This document shows, piece after piece, positions 23,721 to 33,502 of a stretch of DNA of 64,000 nt. Source of the DNA: Aequorivita aquimaris (GTDB lineage Bacteria > Bacteroidota > Bacteroidia > Flavobacteriales > Flavobacteriaceae). How positions within the stretch are numbered: position 1 is the stretch's first letter; every line of letters starts with the position of its first letter. A program made the position numbers and the translations under genes. Location of the stretch: contig NZ_JRWG01000010.1 of assembly GCF_001573155.1 (NCBI RefSeq), forward strand, positions 1 through 64,000, given 5' to 3'. Under the pieces are notes generated by a model that had not been told where the DNA came from, did not search any database, and saw nothing but the letters and a program-made list of their open reading frames with translations.

Positions 23721-25311
23721 AAGTTTCATTCAAGCTCCAATTGGCGCGTACTTCAAGTTGCGTAGGGTAATAGATAATTCGCTCGGGCTCCCTGCGGTTT
23801 AGGAAGCTGCCGGTGTCCCACCTCCCGTTTTCATTGGTATCGTAAATAATTCTGAGGAAATATTTATTCGGCGAAAGCGCTTCGAAAAACACCTCCCTAT
23901 TTTCCGAAAGATATTCTGAGGCCACCAAATTGTATTTGGTATCCAATAACTGTACAATAACGGGAAACCGTTCCACATTTTGCAAGCTAAGGTTCAAGGT
24001 GCCGTAATCGCTTTCCAAGCGGGTGTTTACGTTAAATGTTAGAGTATCATTCGTCTTCTCAAAAAAATCGGTCAACGCTCCCGGTAAAAGCTTTATCAGA
24101 TAGCTTTGGTCTTCGGTTTTTGGGAAGAAAACCTCGGCCCAGTTGTACACGCTGTTTAGTTTTACTAAGGGTTCAATTAGGGAAGAATCCTTTGCCATTA
24201 CCTGAAATTTTTCGGCGTCGAAAGAAACGAGCGGTGTGTTTGCCCGCAGTTTGAACGTGTCTTTCAATTTGAGTGTCCCGGTTTTTAAGGCTGAAATATT
24301 CAGCGAATCCGTATAAAGTTCGCGCATCCGCACTGTGGCGGTATCGACAATTGTTCCGTTGGAAATTTTAAAGTTTAGGGAATCGGCTGCAATGGCGGGT
24401 CTGAACCAATAATGCAGGGTATCTTTTTTTTCATCCTTAAAAATCCGATAATCGAAGTCTTCGGGAGCTTCGGAAAGCATTTCAATGGCAAGACTGTCGG
24501 CGCGGCCTTCATAACCAAAAACGATATGGTTCTTCCCTATCTGGCTGGGGCGTGCAATTTTATAATCGGGGGTTTCCTTAAAGAGCGTCAATGTATAAGT
24601 GGAATCCGTGGGAATGGTTACGAACTCTTTCTCAAAACCTATTTTATCGTTTTGCGGTTGAAAGATATAATCGTTGTTCTTTTCCTTCAATGCCAAAAGT
24701 AGGTATTTTCCTTCCTTTAAGTTGGTGAGTTCAAAAACTCCCGTACTGTCTTTGGTAACGGTTATGTAAGTTGGTTTTTCAGAATAAATAATGGAGTCGG
24801 TAAAAGTTTCATTTACTTCATAAAGCATTACAGTGGTTGGAATTTCCGGCGCAATAAACTCTGCATCCTTTACCCGTCCCGAAAGTTTCAAACTATCAAT
24901 ATAACTTCCGGTCGAAAAAATATATTTGTAGTATTCAAACCTGTTTTCCTCGTTATTGTCCACAATACTATTTCCGAAGTTGAAGGAATACGTAGTGTTT
25001 GGTTTTAGGGTATCGAGTATTTTTATCCGTAGGGTTTTTGAAGTGCTCAATGGCGTAATAATGGGAGCGAACGTCATCGGTGGCGAAATGATGAGCTCTT
25101 TGTTTACTTCTTTCAGTTTTATGTATTCATCAAAACGGATTTCAATTTCGTCTCCCGTAAAATTTGTTGTGTAATTTTCAGGACTGCTTCTTACTATCAC
25201 AGGTGGAATGGTATCCCGCGGCCCGCCCGATGGAGATCCTTTTTTTGCACAGTCAACGAATGACAAAATCATCAAAAAAGCTATGGGAATGTAAAGCAGG
25301 CGGTGTTTCAC
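23707..25311 (-). CDS. Ig-like domain lipoprotein
   Basis: 534 residues. A lipoprotein signal ends SFVDC (C21). The mature start SPSGGPRDTIPPVIVRSSPE leads into a Big_5-type Ig-like domain (about 35-130, with DEIEIRFDEYIKLKEVNKEL and LKPNTTYSFNFGNSIVD). The rest is beta-rich with further carboxypeptidase-regulatory-like repeats (FELTNLKEGKYLLLALKEKN) and ends with SPNKYFLRIIYDTNENGRWD. It is a common cell-envelope lipoprotein in Bacteroidota with no assigned function. It is monocistronic. Confidence 0.8.
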   Translation of the reverse strand: MKHRLLYIPIAFLMILSFVDCAKKGSPSGGPRDTIPPVIVRSSPENYTTNFTGDEIEIRFDEYIKLKEVNKELIISPPMTFAPIITPLSTSKTLRIKILDTLKPNTTYSFNFGNSIVDNNEENRFEYYKYIFSTGSYIDSLKLSGRVKDAEFIAPEIPTTVMLYEVNETFTDSIIYSEKPTYITVTKDSTGVFELTNLKEGKYLLLALKEKNNDYIFQPQNDKIGFEKEFVTIPTDSTYTLTLFKETPDYKIARPSQIGKNHIVFGYEGRADSLAIEMLSEAPEDFDYRIFKDEKKDTLHYWFRPAIAADSLNFKISNGTIVDTATVRMRELYTDSLNISALKTGTLKLKDTFKLRANTPLVSFDAEKFQVMAKDSSLIEPLVKLNSVYNWAEVFFPKTEDQSYLIKLLPGALTDFFEKTNDTLTFNVNTRLESDYGTLNLSLQNVERFPVIVQLLDTKYNLVASEYLSENREVFFEALSPNKYFLRIIYDTNENGRWDTGSFLNRREPERIIYYPTQLEVRANWSLNETFRLK

Positions 25312-25390
25312 TTAGTATTCTTTAAAATTTTGTGGCGCTGCGGCGCGGGTTCAAAATTAAACAATATGTAGCAACAATTTACAAATAACT

Positions 25391-26053
25391 TTAGGCTACT
25401 GCAATTGTGGCGATGCTTATACTTACATTTTCACCTTTCAGCAGTTGGAGCGCGCATTTTTCCAGTGTGGCGCCCGTGGTTATTATATCGTCAACCAATA
25501 AAACGTGCTTGTTATTTATTGCTTCCAGATTTTGGATTGAAAAAACCTCTTCGGCCTCAAAACGCAGTATTCGTGTTTTAAAAACTTGGGAGCCCGATTT
25601 TGAAATTTTTATCAAAACATCGTCGCGGTAGGGAACATCCAAGGCTTTGGCTATTTCATTTCCAAAACCTTCCACTTGGTTAAACCCACGCTTTTTCAAT
25701 TTCTGTTTGTGGAGCGGGACCGGAATCACCAGATCTATTTCTTTATAGCAATCAATTTCAGATAATTCTGCTCCTAACCATTTTCCGAAGAAAGAACTTA
25801 TTTCTTTTCTGCCCCTGTATTTTAGGTTGTGCAGCAATTGCTGGGTCAAACCCCTTTTCTGAAAATAGGCCAAGGCCGTGGCATTTTGCAGCAGAAATCT
25901 TCCGTAGAATTTATCTTTTAGGACGGAGTTTCCTGTTTTGTGAAATGAAGCGATGGGCAGCGAATGGACACATTCAGTACATAATACATCTTCCTGTTTC
26001 AGCAATTGTTGCTTACAGCCTGCGCAAACCTTCGGAAACAGTAGATTTAACAT
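25391..26053 (-). CDS. comF: ComF-family phosphoribosyltransferase-like protein
   Basis: 220 residues. An N-terminal four-cysteine zinc finger (CAGC and CTEC) precedes a phosphoribosyltransferase fold with the PRPP loop VLLVDDIITTGATLEKC near 181-197 and VIPVPLHKQKLKKRGFNQVE. ComF proteins act in DNA uptake for competence with a helicase partner. The true substrate of the PRT fold is not known. Confidence 0.92.
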   Translation of the reverse strand: MLNLLFPKVCAGCKQQLLKQEDVLCTECVHSLPIASFHKTGNSVLKDKFYGRFLLQNATALAYFQKRGLTQQLLHNLKYRGRKEISSFFGKWLGAELSEIDCYKEIDLVIPVPLHKQKLKKRGFNQVEGFGNEIAKALDVPYRDDVLIKISKSGSQVFKTRILRFEAEEVFSIQNLEAINNKHVLLVDDIITTGATLEKCALQLLKGENVSISIATIAVA

Positions 26054-26136
26054 ATTTTAAGAATTTTTACCATTTTGTAAACGTTTGTTAAAGAAATACC
26101 TACCTACTTTTACCAACTAAACTTAACTTATTAATT

Positions 26137-27024
26137 ATGAGTACCGAAAACGAAAACAATAGTGGCAAATTCAAGATTCTGATTGGGGTTCTTTCAGTCT
26201 TGCTTATTGCGCTGGCCGTCTATACTGTTACGCTCTTTAATGATAGTAAAAATACGGTATCAAATCTTGAGATGCAAAAGGCAGACATTGAGCAGGAACT
26301 TGAAGGGCTGATTGCAAATTATGATGAAGTAATAAAGGACAACGAGCTTAAAGACAAAGACCTTTTGGCCGCACGGGAAAGAATAACCATTCTTTTGGAT
26401 TCTGTTAAAGATGCCAAAGCAAACGTGGCTTTAATTGAAAGGTATAAAGCCGAAGTGGGCAGACTTAAGCAGGAACGATCTATGCTCTTTAAACGCGCCG
26501 ATAGTTTGATTGCCGCAAACAAGCAATTGGCAATGGAGCGCGATAGCACTTCCATGGAACTTTCAAACACACGTATGGTGGTAGATTCGGTGAGCCAGGA
26601 AAACATGGCAATGAACGAAACCATTAAAAAAGGGTCTATCGTTAAAGCAACCGATCTTCGTGGCGAAGCCGTAATCATCAGAAACAGCGGAAAAGTTGTG
26701 GATACCAAACGTGCCAGTCGCGCCGATAAAATTAGAGCGTGCTTTACTTTGGCACCAAACGCCATTGCACAAAGAGGCGACCGTACTCTTTACGTGCAAG
26801 TAATAAATCCTCGCAACAAAATGATGGGAGATGACGCCGTAAAACAGTTTGAGGAAAAAAACATCAATTATAGTAGTTCAACAAATGTATTTTACGAAAA
26901 TGATGAATTGGACGTGTGCATTTTGGTAAATTCTGCCGAAGCAGATCTAGTGGAAGGACGCTATACCATCAACCTTTTTGATGGTCCAAACCAAATAGCA
27001 ACCACAACAATGGAACTAAAATAA
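26137..27024 (+). CDS. Coiled-coil inner-membrane protein, function unknown
   Basis: 295 residues. A single N-terminal membrane span (about 13-31) is followed by a long coiled coil (about 35-170, heptads rich in Glu, Leu, Lys) and a beta-rich C-terminal domain with GEAVIIRNSGKVVDTKRASR and RADKIRACFTLAPNAIAQRG. The topology suggests a periplasmic stalk and head. Homologues in flavobacteria are sometimes mislabelled ParA, but no P-loop is present. A strong terminator follows, then glyS. Confidence 0.75.
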   Translation: MSTENENNSGKFKILIGVLSVLLIALAVYTVTLFNDSKNTVSNLEMQKADIEQELEGLIANYDEVIKDNELKDKDLLAARERITILLDSVKDAKANVALIERYKAEVGRLKQERSMLFKRADSLIAANKQLAMERDSTSMELSNTRMVVDSVSQENMAMNETIKKGSIVKATDLRGEAVIIRNSGKVVDTKRASRADKIRACFTLAPNAIAQRGDRTLYVQVINPRNKMMGDDAVKQFEEKNINYSSSTNVFYENDELDVCILVNSAEADLVEGRYTINLFDGPNQIATTTMELK

Positions 27025-27064
27025 TTTTATTTTAAAATTAAGAGTAGGTAATTTTAAAATAAAT

Positions 27065-27097
27065 GAAACCGCTGTGAACTTATCACGGCGGTTTTTT
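27065..27097 (+). terminator. Terminator between the coiled-coil gene and glyS
   Basis: AAACCGCTGTGA pairs with TCACGGCGGTTT around a five-base loop, followed by T. It ends about 13 bases before the glyS start codon and abuts the glyS promoter box. Confidence 0.85.
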
Positions 27098-27105
27098 TAT
27101 TTTTG
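27098..27105 (+). promoter_or_regulatory. glyS promoter -7 box, leaderless spacing
   Basis: TATTTTTG is an exact TAnnTTTG box ending five bases before the glyS ATG and directly adjoining the upstream terminator, leaving no room for a leader or ribosome binding site. Confidence 0.6.
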
Positions 27106-27109
27106 CGCT

Positions 27110-28648
27110 ATGGCAAACAACGACGATCAATTTAAAAAAGTAGTCTCCCACGCAAAGGAGTACGGTTATATTTTCGCCTCAAGTGAAATTTATGACGGAT
27201 TAAGTGCTGTTTATGACTATGCTCAAAACGGTGTAGAATTAAAGAAAAATATTCGTGAATACTGGTGGCGCAGCATGGTATATATGCATCAAAATATTGT
27301 GGGAATAGATTCCGCAATCTTAATGCACCCCACTACGTGGAAGGCTTCTGGTCATGTTGATGCTTTCAACGACCCGTTGATAGACAATAAGGACTCAAAA
27401 AAACGCTACCGCGCCGATGTGCTTATTGAAGATTATGCCGAAAAACTAAACCAAAAAGCCCAAAAGGAAATTGAGAAAGCCAAAGGCCGTTTTGGCGATA
27501 GTTTTGATGAAGCGCAATTTGTAGCTACAAATCCACGTGTTGTAAGATATCTTGAGGAACAGCGTACCGTTTTGGAACGTATGGCACGCTCTCTTGAAAA
27601 GGAAGATTTGGCAGATGTAAAGGCTTTGATTGAAGAATTAGGTATTGCCGATCCCGAAACAGGTTCTAAAAACTGGACCGAGGTAAGGCAGTTCAATTTG
27701 ATGTTTGGTACCAAATTGGGAGCTTCCGCTGAAAGTGCCATGGACCTTTACCTTCGCCCAGAAACGGCCCAAGGTATTTTCGTAAACTTTTTGAACGTTC
27801 AAAAAAGTGGAAGGATGAAGATTCCTTTCGGAATCGCACAGACCGGAAAAGCGTTCCGTAACGAAATTGTAGCACGGCAGTTTATCTTCCGTATGCGTGA
27901 GTTTGAACAGATGGAAATGCAATTTTTTGTACGTCCGGGCGAAGAGCTGAAATGGTATGAATACTGGAAAGAAACCCGATTAAAGTGGCACCTTTCGTTA
28001 GGTATGGGTGAAGAAAACTATCGTTTCCACGATCACGAAAAATTGGCGCATTACGCGAATGCCGCGGCAGATATTGAATTCAACTTTCCTTTCGGTTTCA
28101 AAGAATTGGAGGGAATCCATTCCCGCACCGATTTCGATTTAAAGGCACACGAAAAATTCTCTGGAAAAAAACTCCAATTCTTCGATCCGGAACTCAATGA
28201 AAGCTACGTACCCTACGTGGTTGAAACCTCAATAGGCCTTGACAGAATGTTCCTTGCCGTTTTGAGCAATTCGCTACAGGATGAAACTTTGGAAGATGGA
28301 AGCGTGCGTACTGTTTTGAAACTTCCGGCTATTTTAGCACCCGTAAAAGCCGCCGTTTTACCTTTGGTGAAAAAGGACGGTCTGCCCGAAATTGCCCAAA
28401 AAATAATTGACGATCTGCAATGGGATTACAACGTAATCTATGACGAAAAAGATGCCGTGGGAAGACGCTACCGTCGCCAAGACGCAGCTGGAACGCCATT
28501 CTGCATTACCGTGGACCATCAAACCATTGAAGACAATACCGTAACGATTCGCTATCGCGACACTATGGAACAGGAACGAATCTCTATTGCAGCGATTTCA
28601 GAAAAAATGAAGGAAACCATTTCATTCAAACATTGGCTTTCCGAATAA
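27110..28648 (+). CDS. glyS: Glycine--tRNA ligase
   Basis: 512 residues from the ATG at 27110 (MANNDDQFKKVVSHAKEYGY). The longer frame start lies inside the upstream terminator. Class II motifs are present: motif 1 region EYWWRSMVYMHQNIVGID, motif 2 FRNEIVARQFIFRMREFEQM, and motif 3 EPSYVPYVVETSIGLDRMFL-like sequence, followed by an anticodon-binding domain (about 405-500). This is the eukaryote/archaea-type homodimeric enzyme that Bacteroidota use. It is terminated by a clear hairpin. Confidence 0.96.
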   Translation: MANNDDQFKKVVSHAKEYGYIFASSEIYDGLSAVYDYAQNGVELKKNIREYWWRSMVYMHQNIVGIDSAILMHPTTWKASGHVDAFNDPLIDNKDSKKRYRADVLIEDYAEKLNQKAQKEIEKAKGRFGDSFDEAQFVATNPRVVRYLEEQRTVLERMARSLEKEDLADVKALIEELGIADPETGSKNWTEVRQFNLMFGTKLGASAESAMDLYLRPETAQGIFVNFLNVQKSGRMKIPFGIAQTGKAFRNEIVARQFIFRMREFEQMEMQFFVRPGEELKWYEYWKETRLKWHLSLGMGEENYRFHDHEKLAHYANAAADIEFNFPFGFKELEGIHSRTDFDLKAHEKFSGKKLQFFDPELNESYVPYVVETSIGLDRMFLAVLSNSLQDETLEDGSVRTVLKLPAILAPVKAAVLPLVKKDGLPEIAQKIIDDLQWDYNVIYDEKDAVGRRYRRQDAAGTPFCITVDHQTIEDNTVTIRYRDTMEQERISIAAISEKMKETISFKHWLSE

Positions 28649-28677
28649 TTTTTTAAGTGGTTAATTCTATATTTCGA

Positions 28678-28711
28678 AGGAGGAGGATATTTGGTTATCC
28701 TCCTTTTTTTT
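28678..28711 (+). terminator. Terminator of glyS
   Basis: AGGAGGATA and TATCCTCCT pair around a short loop and are followed by eight T. Confidence 0.88.
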
Positions 28712-28720
28712 GCTCCATAA

Positions 28721-29104
28721 TTATTCATCCCGATTTTTAATCTCGGTAATTTCAACCGGGGCGGCCTTTTCACAACGGTTCATTCTACGAAGGCCATTAA
28801 ATTTCACCCACACTGTTTGGTTGTCTCTTCTGAAATTTTCACTCAAATTAATGGGGTCTACATAATAAAAATCCTTTTCGTCTTCCTTTAACTGAATGGT
28901 GTATTCACAATCATCGGCCAAATCAGAGTACAAAATTCTGCCCGGCAAATAACCATCGGCTATCATTTGTGCCGCAAGCGCCTTTTTAGCTTCTATTTCT
29001 GCTGCACTATTGGTTTACATAGTTTGGGATTGGTTTTGTGAAGTTATGCAGGATAAAACAGTAAAACTTAGCAGTAATACCGAAAGTGAAATTTTAGACA
29101 ACAT
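28721..29104 (-). pseudogene. Small lipoprotein gene interrupted by an in-frame stop codon
   Basis: Reading leftwards from the ATG at 29104 gives a good lipoprotein signal (MLSKISLSVLLLSFTVLSC, C19), then a TAA at 29017-29015 as codon 30. The same frame then runs on through TNSAAEIEAKKALAA to MIADGYLPGRILYSD and ends at 28721, for 127 codons overall. The downstream ATG at 28966 would give only an 81-residue protein with no export signal. So one nonsense substitution (or a sequencing error) separates the signal peptide from the mature domain. The mature part contains LADDCEYTIQLKED and VWVKFNGLRRMNRCEKAAP and is not recognised. Confidence 0.75.
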
Positions 29105-29142
29105 TCTTTATGATTTTTAAGTGATGTATGAAGATACAAAAA

Positions 29143-32100
29143 TTAAAAATAGGCCCGCAACTGAATACTTCCCGTATGAACCGTTTTTGTGGTCTCACTT
29201 TTTCTGCCGAAATAGGAAAGATTGGCATCCAAATATTTAGTTATTCGTTTTTGAAAAAGCAAGCGCCATGTAAAATTAGTGCCGGGTTGCAAGCCTTCCA
29301 ACATTTGGTATGCCACTGGCGAAAAAGGACTGCCCTCAAATTTATTATCGATATAATTGAATTCCCCATTTATCGAAATTTTTTCAGCGTTGGTATATGC
29401 GAAAGAAAAACCTACTGTTTGCTGGTTCAACTTTTCCATCTCGCCCAATTGGTTGTCTTGGTTGGCAAATTCATAAAAAACATCAAATCGCGTTTGCTGG
29501 CTCAATAAATAGGAAATTTTTGGATTGAATTCATAGGAATCGAGACGGTAATTTCTATTGGCAAAATTTTCCGAAAGGCTTTCATTGCTGCCCGTTGCGC
29601 CCTTTAAATTCAACAACCAGCTTTCCCAAAATTTATGGTTGAAGTTAAACTGATGGCTTTTCAAATTATTTCGCTGTAAACCCACAGCGAGCAGATTATC
29701 TGCCGAAGTAGATATAAAAGTATAGCTTGTAGTGAAATGCTGTTTTCCTCGGTTAAAAAATAAAGCGTTGCGAAAATTCAGCGTAAGCCCCAATTGGTCA
29801 TCGCCGCCATCTTCAAATGGGTTAATGTTGAAACCGTCATTTTTCCGCTTTACTTTTCGGTCCAAAACATAGGAAGTCTGATTGTAAAAATGTGAAAGTA
29901 CCTTTTTAAAGCCTTCTTTATTTGACCAGTTTTGTGGATTCAACGTAAGGATTTGACTGAACTTATTCTGCCTAATCTTCAAAAAAACCTGATTGGGAAG
30001 CAACACCCGAATATATTCGGCTTGGTCCTGAAACTGCGCCACTTCAAATTCCTCCAATTCCTGAATGCCGTTGTTGTTGTAATCAATCCAAGTGTAAACG
30101 CCCTGCCCCGGCTCAGTTTTTACATAGGTAAATTCCTGCTGCGGAATCACCCCATTGTTGGACTCCAATGCGGTATTTAAACGGATTCCGCCGTCAAACA
30201 ACGCTTGGTTGTAAATAATGCGCGAGTTGAGCGAACGTTCGGTCTCCCGCTTGTCGATGGTTACGGGCAGCGTATCGTTTGGGTCAATACCCGTTCCCGA
30301 ATTGGGTTCGTATTTCAGCGTTCTATAATTTGCAAAGGCCGAAAGCTGCGTGTTTTCAGTATTTATAAGTCGAGACTTTAAATAATATGTATTTGAAGAA
30401 TTCACTTTTTGAAGCACATTATTGCGAACACTATCATTAACCCGAAATTGATAACCGGCCTCAACAAAAACTTTAGTACTATCACCAATGCCGGAAAAAG
30501 CCTCAAATGCCGCAAATTTTTGACTTATGGGCGAAATACTATCGCGCGTTACATCTTTTATTTGGTTGTCTTCCAAAGCCACTTTACCGCCTACCCAAGC
30601 TTTTTTGAAGGAATAAGTTGATGTGTTGTTCAACCTGAAAAATTTTGAGGAAATAGAATCTGCTTTGCTGTTTAGAAAGCTTCCATAGGTCTGCAACCTT
30701 AATTTTTTCAGTTTTATTTCTGAAGCGATTACGTGCCGTGTACCATTGAAATTTTCAGAAAAATTCAAATTTTGGAATTCGTAGCGTCCACCTCCAATTT
30801 TTGGATGTGAAACCTCAACTCCTGAAATCACAAAACTTTGGTTGCCCATAGGGTTGATAAGGTTCCAATCGCGGTTGAATTCAATATTGTAAAGCCTTTC
30901 AATGGTTCTAAAATCTTTTTGAACAAAATCCAAGGAACCGAAGCCATCAATTTTTAAAGTATCGGCCGTGGTCAACAACCGTTGTTTAAAAGCCAGTCTT
31001 CCAGCGAAACCATCATTATTGTTATCATCAATATCACTAAAAAGGTTGAGGTCGTTTTGGCTGCCCGCAACCTCAAAATCGATACGCGTCTTTTCCGAAG
31101 GGTGAAAGCTTCCGTTTACCCCGCCCACCTGCAATTTTACGGGAGCGTTCAGCCGAATAACCGGCGCATAATTGCCCTGCTGAATACCGTCTACGGGCGC
31201 TACATATTCAAAAATTCGGCTGATGGCGTTAGTCTCACTAATCACATAATCGCCGTTATTGGGGCCCACCAATGAAAACCGCACACTGAAAAGTTCATCA
31301 TCTGGATTGCTTGAAAAAACGAAAACTTCTTCACCGTTAACAATTTCCTTTTTATAGAGAATTTTATTTTCGGAATAGGTGTCGGGCACTGCCGAAGGCG
31401 CATTCATCAGCTCCCGATCATCACCGGCGGCCTGTAAAATAGCCACTTGTTCCTCGGAAAGATTTTGTTGCAAGGGTTGATTTTTGGCATCATTTTCAGA
31501 ATATACGTACACGCCCAAATCCAAATTTTCACTGGTATAATTCCCACCGCCGTAGCCGATGAAACGGGTGTAGCTTCTATCGGTATATTGATATTCCACC
31601 GAAATACGCATATTGCTGGTTATGGGGTATGTTGGGTTGAATTTTATTTCCCCAGCGTTATAATCAATAATATAATCTTCGTTTTCACCACGTTGCAAAA
31701 GCAATCCATTTACATAAACCCTTTCGCTACCCGAAACGACCAAAATGTAAAGTTCGCCATTGGGACCGACCAATTTATAGGGCCCTTGATTACCTTCCTG
31801 CCCAACAAATTCACTTTTTGAAAATACGCCGCGCACCAAAGCGCCGGAAGCAAAAGCTGAAATTTTGGAACCGTCTTCGTTGTTAAAAGTTCCGCCAAGC
31901 GAGATTCCCTGTACTTTTTTTGTAAATCGGCCGAAATAACTATTGCTATTCTGCAAGTCAATATCACCAGCGCGGATGTTCCAGTTTTCGCCAAAAAGTT
32001 CGATGAAAATTTGGTCAAACTCATTCAAACTTTGGGAATAGCCGCCTTCCTGTGTGGGAATATTGGCGTCCTGAATTGATGCCCGAATGGAAACCTTTTC

Positions 32101-32613
32101 GCTCAATTTTCCTATAATTTGAAGATCGAGTTCGCTGTTCACCACCGCATTTTGATTGTTGCCAATAGTAATGCCGCGCGAAATGCTACCGGAAGTATTC
32201 AACCCGTCAAAAGGTGTAAATGTATTTTTAGTATTACTTTCGTCCAAAGAGTACAGCTTCTCTATTTGGCCCGTATTTTCCACAATAATTTTTGAATCGA
32301 GGGCGAAATATTCCCGCGTTAAAAATTCCGGATACTGCAAATATTGAATGGTGATTGAATCGTTTTGTTGCTGCAATTCTTCAGAAAAAATAATAGTTCC
32401 TTTTTTGAAATCTATCCGATAACTGAAAGGATCGGGTGAGTTTCCTTCTCTATCAAGAATCACGAAACGTTTTGGGTTGATGCCCGCGCTGTCCAAAACC
32501 ACGGTATCCCTTAAAGCAACTTTTTTCACTTTATAGTTGGAAGTAATATCCTGCGCATAGCCAGCAGCCACAATAAAAAAAAGAAAAACAGACAGGTATA
32601 ACTTCATTACCAA
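29143..32613 (-). CDS. Large SprA-like outer-membrane protein
   Basis: 1156 residues. A signal peptide (cut near residue 21 after AAGYA) is followed by a domain with GSISRGITIGNNQNAVVNSE, LDLQIIGKLSEKVSIRASI, NEFDQIFIELFGENWNIRAG and RFTKKVQGISLGG. These follow the N-terminal barrel repeats of SprA/Sov, the giant T9SS translocon, although this protein is about half the size. The remainder is beta-strand rich and ends in an aromatic residue (RAYF), as expected of a barrel. A CarboxypepD-like or EF-type insertion IDYNNNGIQELEEFEVAQ is near 835-852. Function is unknown; a secretion-linked or structural outer-membrane role is inference. It is monocistronic, divergent from xth. Confidence 0.7.
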   Translation of the reverse strand: MVMKLYLSVFLFFIVAAGYAQDITSNYKVKKVALRDTVVLDSAGINPKRFVILDREGNSPDPFSYRIDFKKGTIIFSEELQQQNDSITIQYLQYPEFLTREYFALDSKIIVENTGQIEKLYSLDESNTKNTFTPFDGLNTSGSISRGITIGNNQNAVVNSELDLQIIGKLSEKVSIRASIQDANIPTQEGGYSQSLNEFDQIFIELFGENWNIRAGDIDLQNSNSYFGRFTKKVQGISLGGTFNNEDGSKISAFASGALVRGVFSKSEFVGQEGNQGPYKLVGPNGELYILVVSGSERVYVNGLLLQRGENEDYIIDYNAGEIKFNPTYPITSNMRISVEYQYTDRSYTRFIGYGGGNYTSENLDLGVYVYSENDAKNQPLQQNLSEEQVAILQAAGDDRELMNAPSAVPDTYSENKILYKKEIVNGEEVFVFSSNPDDELFSVRFSLVGPNNGDYVISETNAISRIFEYVAPVDGIQQGNYAPVIRLNAPVKLQVGGVNGSFHPSEKTRIDFEVAGSQNDLNLFSDIDDNNNDGFAGRLAFKQRLLTTADTLKIDGFGSLDFVQKDFRTIERLYNIEFNRDWNLINPMGNQSFVISGVEVSHPKIGGGRYEFQNLNFSENFNGTRHVIASEIKLKKLRLQTYGSFLNSKADSISSKFFRLNNTSTYSFKKAWVGGKVALEDNQIKDVTRDSISPISQKFAAFEAFSGIGDSTKVFVEAGYQFRVNDSVRNNVLQKVNSSNTYYLKSRLINTENTQLSAFANYRTLKYEPNSGTGIDPNDTLPVTIDKRETERSLNSRIIYNQALFDGGIRLNTALESNNGVIPQQEFTYVKTEPGQGVYTWIDYNNNGIQELEEFEVAQFQDQAEYIRVLLPNQVFLKIRQNKFSQILTLNPQNWSNKEGFKKVLSHFYNQTSYVLDRKVKRKNDGFNINPFEDGGDDQLGLTLNFRNALFFNRGKQHFTTSYTFISTSADNLLAVGLQRNNLKSHQFNFNHKFWESWLLNLKGATGSNESLSENFANRNYRLDSYEFNPKISYLLSQQTRFDVFYEFANQDNQLGEMEKLNQQTVGFSFAYTNAEKISINGEFNYIDNKFEGSPFSPVAYQMLEGLQPGTNFTWRLLFQKRITKYLDANLSYFGRKSETTKTVHTGSIQLRAYF

Positions 32614-32731
32614 TATAACTTAATGTAGCCGATTATATTTTGTGAATATATTATGAAAATCTTTACGGGCGTGGGCTGTGTAAAAATACAATGTTAATTA
32701 ACTTAGTGGCCTTTAATAAACGCTACTTACA

Positions 32732-33502
32732 ATGAAAATCATTTCATACAACGTAAACGGAATTCGCGCCGCGATGCGCAAAGGTTTTATCGATTGGTTG
32801 AAAGCTGCAAACCCAGATGTTATATGCCTTCAGGAAACCAAAGCCAATTTTGACCAAGTGGAAATCGACGAAATTGAAAAGGCCGGCTATCCGTATCATT
32901 ATTGGTACAGTGCCGTAAAAAAGGGTTACAGTGGAGTGGCGATCCTTTCAAAAATAAAACCGAACCATATAGAATACGGCACCGGCATTGAATATATGGA
33001 CGCCGAAGGAAGAAACATCCGCGTAGATTTTGACGATGTTTCGGTGATGAGCCTGTATTTGCCAAGCGGCACAAACATTGCCCGTTTGGAGCACAAGTTT
33101 ACGTATATGGCCGATTTTCAGAAATATATTGACAAGCTGAAAAAGGAAATTCCAAACTTGGTAATCTGTGGCGATTACAATATCTGCCACGAAGCCATTG
33201 ACATTCACGACCCCGTTCGAAATAAAAACGTTTCCGGTTTTTTACCCGTGGAGAGAAAATGGCTGGACGGATTTATGAAAAGTGGGTTTATTGACAGTTT
33301 CCGCCATTTCAACAAAGAGCCGCACAATTATACCTGGTGGAGCTACCGCGCCAATGCCCGTAACAACAACAAAGGTTGGCGGATAGATTACAATTTGGTT
33401 TCGGAAGCATTATTGGATAATTTGAAGCGCGCCGTAATCTTGCCCGATGCCATGCACAGCGACCATTGCCCGCATTTGGTGGAACTTGAATTTGAAAAAT
33501 GA
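32732..33502 (+). CDS. xth: Exodeoxyribonuclease III (AP endonuclease)
   Basis: 256 residues of the EEP fold. MKIISYNVNGIRAAMRKGF, CLQETKAN, GYSGVAILSK, VICGDYNICHEAIDIHDP, WWSYRANARNNNKGWRIDYN and HSDHCPHLVEL contain all catalytic Asn, Glu, Asp and His positions. It repairs abasic sites and 3'-blocked ends. Its last four bases overlap the aldo/keto reductase start (ATGA), so the genes are coupled. Confidence 0.96.
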   Translation: MKIISYNVNGIRAAMRKGFIDWLKAANPDVICLQETKANFDQVEIDEIEKAGYPYHYWYSAVKKGYSGVAILSKIKPNHIEYGTGIEYMDAEGRNIRVDFDDVSVMSLYLPSGTNIARLEHKFTYMADFQKYIDKLKKEIPNLVICGDYNICHEAIDIHDPVRNKNVSGFLPVERKWLDGFMKSGFIDSFRHFNKEPHNYTWWSYRANARNNNKGWRIDYNLVSEALLDNLKRAVILPDAMHSDHCPHLVELEFEK

